From contig CAZZHG010000004.1 of NCBI GenBank assembly GCA_964653655.1, positions 1 to 64,000 of the forward strand: 64,000 bases of DNA, given 5' to 3'. Below, one piece after another: positions 1 through 7,731 of the stretch; position 1 is the stretch's first letter; each line of letters starts with the position of its first letter. This DNA is from CAZZHG01 sp964653655. GTDB taxonomy: Bacteria; Bdellovibrionota; FAC87; UBA2466. Below the pieces are notes generated by a model. The model did not search any database. It worked only from the letters and a program-made list of their open reading frames with translations, and had not been told where the DNA came from. The position numbers and the translations under genes were made by a program.

Positions 1-757
1 GGGTCATCTCACACCCGTGTCCGTCCACGCAGGAGTTGAAAAGGTAGGCGGGCTTACCGTTCATTTCCAACCGGTGCAACGATTTGGGCAGGTACTCCAG
101 CTTAAGGTACAGGTTCCGGTACACGTACATAGCGCTCCAACTGGCGGTTTCCGCATCCGACCAGTCAATCTTCAGAATATCGCCGTCGCGCAAAACCCGG
201 CACTTGGCTACGGTGGCCAGCGTCTGATTCAACCCATCGAAAAGCGTTTCCTCGTGTCCCCCTTCCTTTCCTTCAGCGAGGCGAAAGGGGGGAACGTCGG
301 TGCCCGATTGGTCGTGAGTGTCGACGAGCGAAAGGCCGGCGATCGCTTTGCGTAACGTCGGCACTCGTTCTTTCTTGGGCACGGGCTTGAACTTGAGCTC
401 TACTTTCTTGAGATTGGAAACCGGAAACTCGACTGAAATCGCTGCGAAGGAATTCTTCGCGCCGGGATCGACTTTGTATATGCCGTACCAGGCCGGCTTG
501 TCCTTCTCTTCCCCTTCAAGGACGCTTTGGTAAGTACCGAAAGCGATACCATCTCCGATGAACTGCAAGCGCTTGGGCAGTTTCTTCAGATCCACCTTGG
601 ACTCGCCCAGGAACTCGCTCAAATCCACTCTGGCCAACTCGCCATCGCCGTGGGTAACCGTGTAAACCTGGGGAACTTTGACACTCTTTGTTTTCTTGTG
701 CGCCGCCTGTAGAGACGCTGTAAAAAAGAGGACGAGAAAACAAGAAAGGATTTTCAT
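1..757 (-). CDS. Secreted protein of unknown function, 3' end outside the window
   Basis: An open minus-strand frame of 252 codons begins at ATG 757 and runs off the left edge, so the C-terminus is missing. The N-terminus is a clear Sec signal peptide (MKILSCFLVLFFTASLQA, cleavage before AHKK). The mature part is rich in Lys, Asp and Glu, mixes short beta-type stretches, and has two Cys pairs near the visible end (around residues 188 and 244-249). I recognise no family. It is probably periplasmic or extracellular. The gene lies downstream of the small secreted-protein gene at 825-1253 on the same strand, 67 bp away, so the two may be co-transcribed. The frame is supported by the signal peptide and by unbroken coding to the edge; function is unknown. 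Confidence 0.75.
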   Translation of the reverse strand, partial: MKILSCFLVLFFTASLQAAHKKTKSVKVPQVYTVTHGDGELARVDLSEFLGESKVDLKKLPKRLQFIGDGIAFGTYQSVLEGEEKDKPAWYGIYKVDPGAKNSFAAISVEFPVSNLKKVELKFKPVPKKERVPTLRKAIAGLSLVDTHDQSGTDVPPFRLAEGKEGGHEETLFDGLNQTLATVAKCRVLRDGDILKIDWSDAETASWSAMYVYRNLYLKLEYLPKSLHRLEMNGKPAYLFNSCVDGHGCEMT

Positions 758-824
758 CGATAACGATTCTAGCACTCCCTCTACGAGAAAGAGAGAGACC
801 GAACGGTGCAGCGGCGAAGAGTAA

Positions 825-1253
825 TTACTTGATCGTGCAACGGTACGCGTTTCGCGCCGCCGTCGGCGAGACGACTGCGTACGTGCATTTCACGTCGCGG
901 GCTTCGAGTCTCGAGCCGTTGAAGCGGGGCTTGCCCTTCTTGAAGGCTCCGGTCGCCTGCATGGCATTGTAAAGAGCCCACGCCGGATCCTGAGCGACCT
1001 CAAGATTTTCTCTCAGGTCGGTCACGGCCTGCATGTCGTAACCCCGACAAACGTCGGTGCGGTACGCGAGAGGGTTGCGCTCGCAGCTTAGATTCATCGC
1101 GTGAACGGTGGTGGCGCCGGCGCGAACGACGGCGCGGAATTCCATCCGCTTCAGCTGGCTGAAGAGTGCCTCGGCTTTGGTTCCGGACACCTCGGCGGCG
1201 TTAGCCTGGGTGAGACCGGCATACATCAGAAGAAGGGAGAAAAACGGCTTCAT
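825..1253 (-). CDS. Small secreted protein, unknown function
   Basis: The product is 142 residues with an N-terminal signal peptide (MKPFFSLLLMYAGLTQANA, cleavage near AEVSG). The mature protein of about 120 residues has four Cys (in LSCERN, DVCRGY, VKCTYA and YRCTIK), consistent with two disulfides in the periplasm. GGAGG lies about 8 bases before the ATG, which supports the start. I recognise no domain. It is divergent from dnaE and lies upstream of the other secreted-protein gene on the same strand. Confidence 0.7.
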   Translation of the reverse strand: MKPFFSLLLMYAGLTQANAAEVSGTKAEALFSQLKRMEFRAVVRAGATTVHAMNLSCERNPLAYRTDVCRGYDMQAVTDLRENLEVAQDPAWALYNAMQATGAFKKGKPRFNGSRLEARDVKCTYAVVSPTAARNAYRCTIK

Positions 1254-1372
1254 GCGAGAACCTCCGGAACAAATTTTGGCCGGACACTACTGGAACTTTC
1301 GCGGGCGATCCACTCATTTTGACGCCTCAAATCAAAACAAACCATTTCAGTGGCTTGTGACCTGCGGGACCA

Positions 1373-1395
1373 GTTGGCAATCCCCGCTTGCCAAC
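1373..1395. promoter_or_regulatory. Perfect 8-bp dyad upstream of dnaE
   Basis: GTTGGCAA and TTGCCAAC are separated by 7 bases (TCCCCGC), about 50 bp before the dnaE ATG, in the spacer between divergent genes. The symmetry fits an operator for a dimeric repressor or a small RNA hairpin. It lacks a T-tract, so a terminator is unlikely. The binding protein is unknown. Confidence 0.35.
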
Positions 1396-1447
1396 CCCTG
1401 ACCCAACGGGTTCCACTGTGGTGTTTCGGGGATGAGAATCTAGAAAA

Positions 1448-4400
1448 ATGAACGCGGATTTCACACACCTACACGTCCACACACAATACAGCTTGCTGGA
1501 CTCCGCGCTCCGACTGACCGACCTCTTCAAGAAGGCCCAGGAAGACAAGATGGAAGCGGTCGCGATGACCGACCACGGAAATCTCTTCGGGGCCGTCGAC
1601 TTCTACCTCAAAGCCAAAGCCCACGGTATCAAACCCATTCTCGGCTGCGAGGTCTACATGGCTCCGCAGAGCCGGCTGATGCGCGGCACTCACGGAAGCG
1701 GCGACGAGGATCTCGCGCCCTATTCCACCGCCCGCTCCGGCATGAGCCATCTGATTCTTCTGTGCCAAAACGAGATCGGCTACCGCAACCTGTGCAAACT
1801 CGTGAGCAGCGGCTTTCTCGAAGGCTTTTATTACAAGCCCCGAATCGACAAGGAAATCCTCGCCGCCCACTGCGAGGGGCTCATCGCCACCTCCGCTTGT
1901 CTGAAGGGAGAGGTCACCAACTACGCGGTACTAGGCGACATGGACCGCGCGCGGGAAGCGGCGAAATGGTACCGGGACATTTTCCAGGGACGCTTCTACC
2001 TCGAGATGCAGGTGAACGGCGTCCCCCAACAGATGATGGTGAACCAGCGATTCCAGGAGCTGTCGAAGGATCTCGGCATTCCGCTGCTCGCCACCGCCGA
2101 CTGCCACTACCTGACGAAAGAGGACGCCTTCTCGCAGGAAGTCCTGATGGCCATCCAAAGCGGCAAGACCATCGATCAGATGAACTCTCCCATCAAGAGC
2201 GACGAGTTCTACTTCAAGCCGCAGGCTACGATAAAGGAGGAGTTCAGCTTCTGCCCGGAAGCGATCGCCAACACGATGGAGATCGCCAAGCAGTGCGACT
2301 TCCATTTCAAGTTCACCGACGACAAGGGCAAACAGATTTATCACTTCCCGCGCTTCGAGCCGCCGGCGGGAAAAACGCAGCCGGAGCTGCTCCGCGAGAA
2401 CGCGCACGCCGGTCTCGAGGAGCGCCTCAAGTTCCGCGAGGAAAGATTCGGCCGGCCCGCGACTCCGGAAGAGCTCGACCAGTACCACAAGCGCCTTGAG
2501 CGGGAGCTCAACGTCATCATCGAGATGGGTTTCACCGGTTACTTTCTCATCGTCGCGGACTTCATCGGCGCGGCGAAAGCCCGGGGCATTCCAGTGGGGC
2601 CGGGCCGCGGCTCGGGCGCGGGCTCTCTCGTCGCTTACGCACTGAAGATTACCGACCTGTGCCCGATCGAGAACGGCCTCATCTTCGAGCGTTTTCTCAA
2701 TCCCGAGCGCGTCAGCCTTCCCGACTTCGACGTCGACTTCTGCATGGATCGCCGGGACGAGGTCATCCAGTACGTCATCGACAAGTACGGCAAGGATTGC
2801 GTCGCCCAGATCATCACGTACGGAAAATTGCAGGCGAGAGGAGTCATCCGAGACGTGGGCCGCGCCTTCGGCCTTCCCATTTTCGACGTGGATCGGGTCG
2901 CGAAGCTCGTTCCCGAGACGATCAATATCACTTTGAAGGAAGCTTTCGAGCAGGAGCCGCGGCTACGGCAGGTCACCGAGACCGATCCGAACATGTTCCG
3001 GCTCTTCGAAATCTGCCGCAAGCTCGAAGGCCTCTACCGCCACGCCGGCATCCACGCCGCCGGCGTCGTGATCTCCGACAAGCCGATGGTCGAGCTGTGC
3101 CCGTTGTACAAGGGCAAGAACGACGAGATGGTCGTTCAGTTCGACATGAACCACGCCGACAAGATCGGCCTCATCAAGTTCGACTTCCTCGGTCTCAAAA
3201 CTCTGACGTTCCTGCGTAAAGCGGAAAAGCTCGTGAAGGCGCGCCACCCTGAGGCGAACTTCGATCTCGATCGCATCCCGCTCGTGAACCGCAAGATGTA
3301 CGCGGACCTGACGAGGGGCGATACGCTGGGGGTGTTCCAGCTAGAAAGTTCGGGCATGCAGGACTTGATGAAGAAGCTGAAGCCCGACTGCTTCGAGGAC
3401 ATCGTCGCCTCGAACGCCCTCTACCGCCCGGGCCCGATGGGCTCCGGCATGCTCGACGACTTCATCAGCCGCAAGCACGGGCAGACTTCCGTAACGTACG
3501 ACTTCGACGTCCTGAAACCGGTACTCGAGGAAACCTACGGCGTCATCGTGTACCAGGAACAGGTACAGCAAGTGGCGATGGTTCTCGCGGGTTACACCGC
3601 CGGCGGCGCCGACCTTCTCCGCCGCGCCATGGGTAAGAAAAAGCCCGAGGAGATGGCGAAGCAGAAGAAGATCTTTCTCGAGGGCGCGGCGAAGAACAAG
3701 TTCGACGTTCCGAAATCCGAGCGGCTCTTCGATCTCATGGAGAAGTTCGCCGGCTACGGCTTCAACAAGTCCCACGCCGCCGCCTACTCTCTCGTCACCT
3801 GCCAGACGGCGTTTCTCAAAAGCCATTACACCGTCGAATTTTTCGCGGCGCTACTCACGATTGAAGGTGAGTCCACCGACAAGATCACGAAGTATATCGC
3901 CGATGCCAAACGGCACGGGATCTCCGTGCTCCAACCCGACATCAATCAGTCGGACATGGACTTCACGGTCGTCTCCGAAAAGGAAATCCGTTTCGGCCTC
4001 GGAGCGACGAAAGGCGTCGGCGAGCTGGCGATTCAAACGATCATCGAGGCCAGGAACAGCGGCGGCCCCTTCGTCGATCTGTTCGATGCCGCCACCCGGT
4101 GCAATAGCCGCACCTGCAACAAGAGAGTTTGGGAAGCCTTCGTTAAAGCGGGCGCCCTCGACAGCTTCGGGGTCCACCGCGCCTCCATGCTCGCGGCCAT
4201 CGACGACGCCCTCACGCTCGGCGCTTCCCTGCAAAAGACCCAGGACGACAACCAAGGCAGCTTCCTCGACCTCATGGACGGCGATACGCTGAGCCTTACC
4301 GAGCGCAAGGTAAGCTATCCCGACAAGCCCCGCTGGGGACGGCTCGAAGAGCTCAAGTACGAGAAGGAGACCATCGGCTTTTTCGTTACGGGTCATCCCC

Positions 4401-5005
4401 TCGACGATTTCGAGAACGAGCTGAAGCGCTACACGACCACGACGGTCTCCTCCATCGTCGATTTCCCGAAGAGCGGGGACGTGATGATCGGGGCCGAGGT
4501 GGTATCGCTCCGCGAGATCATCACCAAGCGCGGAGACCGGATGGCCTTCATCGGCCTCGAGGATCAGACGGGCCAGATCGAGGCGGTCGTTTTCTCGGAC
4601 GTTTACGTCGCGAAGGAAGAGATTTTCAAAGCGGGAGAGCCCATTTGGATCAAGGGCCAAGTGGAAGTGACCGACGGCGCCGCAAAGTTGCTTCTCTCGA
4701 AGAAGGGCAACGCCAACGTTCTGCCTCTGCGCCACGCTTACGAAGCTCTCGCACGGGAGATGCACGTGCACGTCGATCTTCCCGGCACCGCGCCCAGTGT
4801 CGCGGAGCCGAGCCTGTCCAAAATGAGACAATTTCTCTCGGGGCTCACTTCGAAGGAAGGCGTGCCGATCTTCCTGCATTTGCATATGGCGAATCGGGCC
4901 ATCACGACGCTTCGGGTAAAACAGATTGTTCCCGCGACCCGGGAAGCGGTAAGCTGTATCCGACAAATTTTCGAGGGAGAGAAGGTGAACCTTGAATTCC
5001 GCTAA
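1448..5005 (+). CDS. dnaE: DNA polymerase III alpha subunit
   Basis: This is the replicative polymerase catalytic subunit, 1185 residues against about 1160 in E. coli. The N-terminal PHP domain is visible (HLHVHTQYS, then MTDHGNLFG), with its His and Asp metal-type residues. The palm has PDFDVDFCMDRRDEV near residue 425, which carries two catalytic Asp, and KFDFLGLKTLT near 577, which carries the third. A helix-hairpin-helix/fingers region follows (YRPGPM, FAGYGFNKSHAAAYS), then an OB fold near 1010 (GAEVVSLREIITKRGDRM to WIKGQVEV). The short C-terminal region should hold the clamp and tau contacts. The stop overlaps the next gene by 14 bp, suggesting translational coupling. Confidence 0.98.
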   Translation: MNADFTHLHVHTQYSLLDSALRLTDLFKKAQEDKMEAVAMTDHGNLFGAVDFYLKAKAHGIKPILGCEVYMAPQSRLMRGTHGSGDEDLAPYSTARSGMSHLILLCQNEIGYRNLCKLVSSGFLEGFYYKPRIDKEILAAHCEGLIATSACLKGEVTNYAVLGDMDRAREAAKWYRDIFQGRFYLEMQVNGVPQQMMVNQRFQELSKDLGIPLLATADCHYLTKEDAFSQEVLMAIQSGKTIDQMNSPIKSDEFYFKPQATIKEEFSFCPEAIANTMEIAKQCDFHFKFTDDKGKQIYHFPRFEPPAGKTQPELLRENAHAGLEERLKFREERFGRPATPEELDQYHKRLERELNVIIEMGFTGYFLIVADFIGAAKARGIPVGPGRGSGAGSLVAYALKITDLCPIENGLIFERFLNPERVSLPDFDVDFCMDRRDEVIQYVIDKYGKDCVAQIITYGKLQARGVIRDVGRAFGLPIFDVDRVAKLVPETINITLKEAFEQEPRLRQVTETDPNMFRLFEICRKLEGLYRHAGIHAAGVVISDKPMVELCPLYKGKNDEMVVQFDMNHADKIGLIKFDFLGLKTLTFLRKAEKLVKARHPEANFDLDRIPLVNRKMYADLTRGDTLGVFQLESSGMQDLMKKLKPDCFEDIVASNALYRPGPMGSGMLDDFISRKHGQTSVTYDFDVLKPVLEETYGVIVYQEQVQQVAMVLAGYTAGGADLLRRAMGKKKPEEMAKQKKIFLEGAAKNKFDVPKSERLFDLMEKFAGYGFNKSHAAAYSLVTCQTAFLKSHYTVEFFAALLTIEGESTDKITKYIADAKRHGISVLQPDINQSDMDFTVVSEKEIRFGLGATKGVGELAIQTIIEARNSGGPFVDLFDAATRCNSRTCNKRVWEAFVKAGALDSFGVHRASMLAAIDDALTLGASLQKTQDDNQGSFLDLMDGDTLSLTERKVSYPDKPRWGRLEELKYEKETIGFFVTGHPLDDFENELKRYTTTTVSSIVDFPKSGDVMIGAEVVSLREIITKRGDRMAFIGLEDQTGQIEAVVFSDVYVAKEEIFKAGEPIWIKGQVEVTDGAAKLLLSKKGNANVLPLRHAYEALAREMHVHVDLPGTAPSVAEPSLSKMRQFLSGLTSKEGVPIFLHLHMANRAITTLRVKQIVPATREAVSCIRQIFEGEKVNLEFR

Positions 5006-6068
5006 ACGCTTGATTTTGATACTGGCTCTGCTGCTTCCGCTCGCCCGCGCCCTCGCGGAAGGGGTTCCTTTCACCATCGCCGGCGACGATATCGGCGAGG
5101 ACACCGTCAGCCAGCTGAAGCAGAAAGCGATCGTCAATTATCTCCAGCGCCAGATGGGCTCCCGCTACGCAACGGTCGCCGAGCAGGTCACGCCGGAGTT
5201 CGCCGAGAATTACATCCTCGATTATCAGGTCGGGAAAAAGGGCCGGCAGACGGAAGTCACCGGCCACATCGACGCCAAGTCGATCATGCGCTGGGTGCGC
5301 CTGTCGGAAACGAAGTCGCACACCGGCGGCGCCATCCGCACGGCTCTCGTGATTACGTCCGAGTACCCCGAAGCTTCGCTTTCGGCCTCCGATACGAGCT
5401 CCCGCATTCAGAATCAACCGGCGGCGAAAGTGATTCACCAGCTCGCCACCGAAGCCACTCAGAGTTTTAACGTCACTCTTTCGGCCGTCGACGGCCGGTT
5501 TCCTCTTTCGGCTCCGGTTCGCCAGGAGTCCGACGTTCGGACGCTCCGCGATTTCGGCGCCACCGCTGCCGTAAATACGGTGTTGTGGGTTCATCTCACG
5601 CCCTGCCAAAGCTGCGGCGGCGGAAAGCTGAGCCTCTACTTCTACAACCTCTTTCAGGATCGGCCGGCCGTGGTCGAGAGCAAGAACGTGAAGGTAAGCG
5701 GAGCTCAGATGGCGAGCGGCGCGGGTCTCAAGGAAGATCTTGCGGCCGCCTTCACCGATCTCAGCGCCAAGCTCGAAGACGTGATCTCGAGCGGAACGCT
5801 TTCGAGCCGCGTTTATAAAGTCGTCATCGAGAACATCCGCACCTACAAAGGCTTCCGTCAGGTACAGCAGGAAATGGCGAAAGTGGATTTCGTGGCGCGT
5901 GCGACTTTGAAGCGCACCGAGCCCTTCGTCGCCGAGTACGAAGTCTATAGCCCCATGTCGGCTGCGGACTTGTCTCAGCGCTTTCAGAGCATGGAGACCG
6001 AAGGCTTCCAGCTCCAAGGCGTCCGCGCCGACGCCGGCAGCGTCACTCTGAAGCTCCAGCCCAAGTAA
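4992..6068 (+). CDS. Exported protein of unknown function coupled to dnaE
   Basis: The product is 358 residues. The start is a TTG at 4992 inside the end of dnaE, with AGAAGG a few bases upstream; no later in-frame ATG precedes the signal peptide. The signal peptide ends near ARALAEG. The mature protein has a region (VSQLKQKAIVNYLQRQMG) resembling periplasmic proteins with repeated alpha/beta domains, and a CXXC pair (CQSCGG) near residue 206. I do not recognise the family with confidence. With the following lipoprotein it may form part of an envelope complex; both contain stretches reminiscent of CsgG/FlgT-like folds, which is inference only. Confidence 0.8.
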   Translation: MNSAKRLILILALLLPLARALAEGVPFTIAGDDIGEDTVSQLKQKAIVNYLQRQMGSRYATVAEQVTPEFAENYILDYQVGKKGRQTEVTGHIDAKSIMRWVRLSETKSHTGGAIRTALVITSEYPEASLSASDTSSRIQNQPAAKVIHQLATEATQSFNVTLSAVDGRFPLSAPVRQESDVRTLRDFGATAAVNTVLWVHLTPCQSCGGGKLSLYFYNLFQDRPAVVESKNVKVSGAQMASGAGLKEDLAAAFTDLSAKLEDVISSGTLSSRVYKVVIENIRTYKGFRQVQQEMAKVDFVARATLKRTEPFVAEYEVYSPMSAADLSQRFQSMETEGFQLQGVRADAGSVTLKLQPK

Positions 6069-6082
6069 GCCTCGCCTGCAAC

Positions 6083-6103
6083 AAAAGGTGCCTATCACCT
6101 TTC
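6083..6103. repeat. Dispersed palindromic repeat, copy 1
   Basis: This 21-bp element has arms AAAGGTG and CACCTTT around a 5-base centre (CCTAT). It lies just after the exported-protein gene ending at 6068. It matches the reverse complement of the element at 34436-34456 at 20 of 21 positions, differing only in the last base. Intergenic placement and symmetry fit a REP-like repeat or a small terminator-like hairpin. Confidence 0.7.
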
Positions 6104-6174
6104 GTGCGACCCGACGCGTAATGGCGTCCCGAGGCCGCCCCGTGAGATAATGCGGGCATCCCCGGAGACAAACC

Positions 6175-7125
6175 GTGAAGCCCTTCTCCCTCTTTTCCCT
6201 ATTGGTTTTGCTCGCCTTGGCCGGATGCAGCGGCCTGTTTCCCCACGAAAACCAAAAGACGTCGCGCCTGGATGAGGAAAACAAAGAGGCGAAGGAAATG
6301 ATCCCGGCGGAAACCGCCCAGCCCAAGCGCCGCATCCTCGTGCTCGGCTTCCTGAACCGCACGGCCTACCAGGAAGAAGCGATCGGACCTGCCGTCCTGG
6401 AATCGCTGAAGCGCACTCTCGCCTCCAATCCGCAAATCGTTCTCGTACCCGAATCGGATTTCGCGGAACGCCTTCCCCACAATCCCGAGAGCGCCGAGTA
6501 CGACATGCCCGCCGTTTTCCGTCTCGTTAGAAACCGAGGCATCGCGGGAGTGCTCGGCGGAGCGGTAGAAGAGATTCAAGTCGGCGAGGAAGGCGACGAT
6601 GTCGGCCTCTTCCGCAGCCGTCAGTACACCGTGCGCGCGACGGTACGCGTGCAACTTTACGACACGCGAAGCGAGCTCGAGATTTTCAACCGAACCGACA
6701 CCGCATCGGTAACGGACGAGCTGACGACGATGTTCGGCTCCCGCAACCCGACAGCCTCCGATCCGGACCGCGTGAAAGGCGCCGTCGCGAAGGCTTCGGA
6801 AAAAGTCGCCGGCGAGCTGCCGCCGTATCTGAAGCGGGTCGAGTGGATTGGCCGCGTTGCCAAGATCGACCTCCACCGCTACTATATAAACTCTGGAGAA
6901 TTAAGCGGAATTCGAATCGGACAACTGTTGAAGGTCTACGGCGAGGGCACTCCCGTGAAGGACGAGATCAACAACACTTTTCTCGGCGTTGCTCCAGGTC
7001 CATTCAAAGGCATTTTGAAAGTAGTCGACTACTTCGGCAACGACGGCGCGGTGGCCGTCGTGCACTCGGGCGCGGGGTTCCGCGAACGGGATCGCGTGGA
7101 AATCATCTCTTCTCCGAAAAACTAG
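6175..7125 (+). CDS. Lipoprotein with CsgG/FlgT-like regions
   Basis: The product is 316 residues from a GTG start. The signal peptide ends in a lipobox (LLALAGC), so the Cys is expected to be lipidated and the protein anchored to a membrane. Residues about 50-215 contain ILVLGFLNRTAYQEEAIGPAVLESLKRTL followed by GIAGVLGGAVEEIQV, which recalls the CsgG/TolB-N type alpha/beta fold. The C-terminal 80 residues (GELSGIRIGQLLKVYGEG, then GDRVEI-like RDRVEII) resemble the beta-rich C-terminal domain of FlgT-type proteins. The family assignment is by fold-like pattern only. It sits 6 bp before the phosphatidyltransferase gene. Confidence 0.75.
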   Translation: MKPFSLFSLLVLLALAGCSGLFPHENQKTSRLDEENKEAKEMIPAETAQPKRRILVLGFLNRTAYQEEAIGPAVLESLKRTLASNPQIVLVPESDFAERLPHNPESAEYDMPAVFRLVRNRGIAGVLGGAVEEIQVGEEGDDVGLFRSRQYTVRATVRVQLYDTRSELEIFNRTDTASVTDELTTMFGSRNPTASDPDRVKGAVAKASEKVAGELPPYLKRVEWIGRVAKIDLHRYYINSGELSGIRIGQLLKVYGEGTPVKDEINNTFLGVAPGPFKGILKVVDYFGNDGAVAVVHSGAGFRERDRVEIISSPKN

Positions 7126-7131
7126 AGCCAC

Positions 7132-7731
7132 ATGAAGATCACATCGATGGTCCCCAACGCCCTCACTCTCTCCCGTCTGGCCCTGTGCCCCCTCATCGTT
7201 TACTGCCAGATGAATCAGCAGTTCGGACTCGGCATCGCGCTCTTTCTGCTGGCCGGGCTTAGCGATTTTCTCGACGGTTTCGTGGCGAGGCGCTACGGCG
7301 CGGAGACCGAGCTCGGGGCGCTACTGGATCCGGTTTGCGACAAGCTGCTGGCTCTGTGCTTTTTCACGTTTCTGATGACCACCGGCTATTGCCCGCCCTG
7401 GTTTCTCGGTCTGCTGCTCGCGATCGTGATGCTGCAATCCATCGGTTTTCTGCTCGTGCAGTTTTCCCAGACCCCCCACCGAACGACGCCGAAGCCGCTG
7501 GCCGAGGGCCGCTGGAACACCACTCTGCAATTCGCCTGGATCGGATGCCTGCTCATCGACATCCTTTTGCGGCGGCACTTCCCGAAAAACTTCCACTACA
7601 GCGAGCTTTTCCACTTCACCGGCTACGTGGCGGTCGCGTTTTTCCAGCTCGGAGTCTTCTTCCGCTACTTCTACCGTTACCGGCGTCTGCTCCTGCCCGA
7701 CCTTCGCCTCATGGCTTTCGAGCGAGCCTAA
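7132..7731 (+). CDS. CDP-alcohol phosphatidyltransferase family protein
   Basis: The product is a 199-residue polytopic inner-membrane protein. The full family signature D-x2-DG-x2-AR-x8-G-x3-D-x3-D is present from D45 to D70 (SDFLDGFVARR, then GALLDPVCDK). The family transfers a phosphatidyl group from a CDP-linked lipid to an alcohol with release of CMP. The size fits phosphatidylglycerophosphate synthase (PgsA) or a related cardiolipin-synthase-like enzyme; the acceptor cannot be told from the motif. It is the last gene of the dnaE-led group. Its end overlaps the convergent ppk stop by 4 bp. Confidence 0.9.
   Translation: MKITSMVPNALTLSRLALCPLIVYCQMNQQFGLGIALFLLAGLSDFLDGFVARRYGAETELGALLDPVCDKLLALCFFTFLMTTGYCPPWFLGLLLAIVMLQSIGFLLVQFSQTPHRTTPKPLAEGRWNTTLQFAWIGCLLIDILLRRHFPKNFHYSELFHFTGYVAVAFFQLGVFFRYFYRYRRLLLPDLRLMAFERA

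Noticed and set aside
3851..5137. 428-codon antisense open frame across dnaE
   Set aside because: It mirrors codon structure of a certain gene on the other strand, has no family pattern and no start signals.
4902..6362. 486-codon antisense frame across the dnaE end and the next two genes
   Set aside because: It spans several real genes on the other strand and has no recognisable domain.
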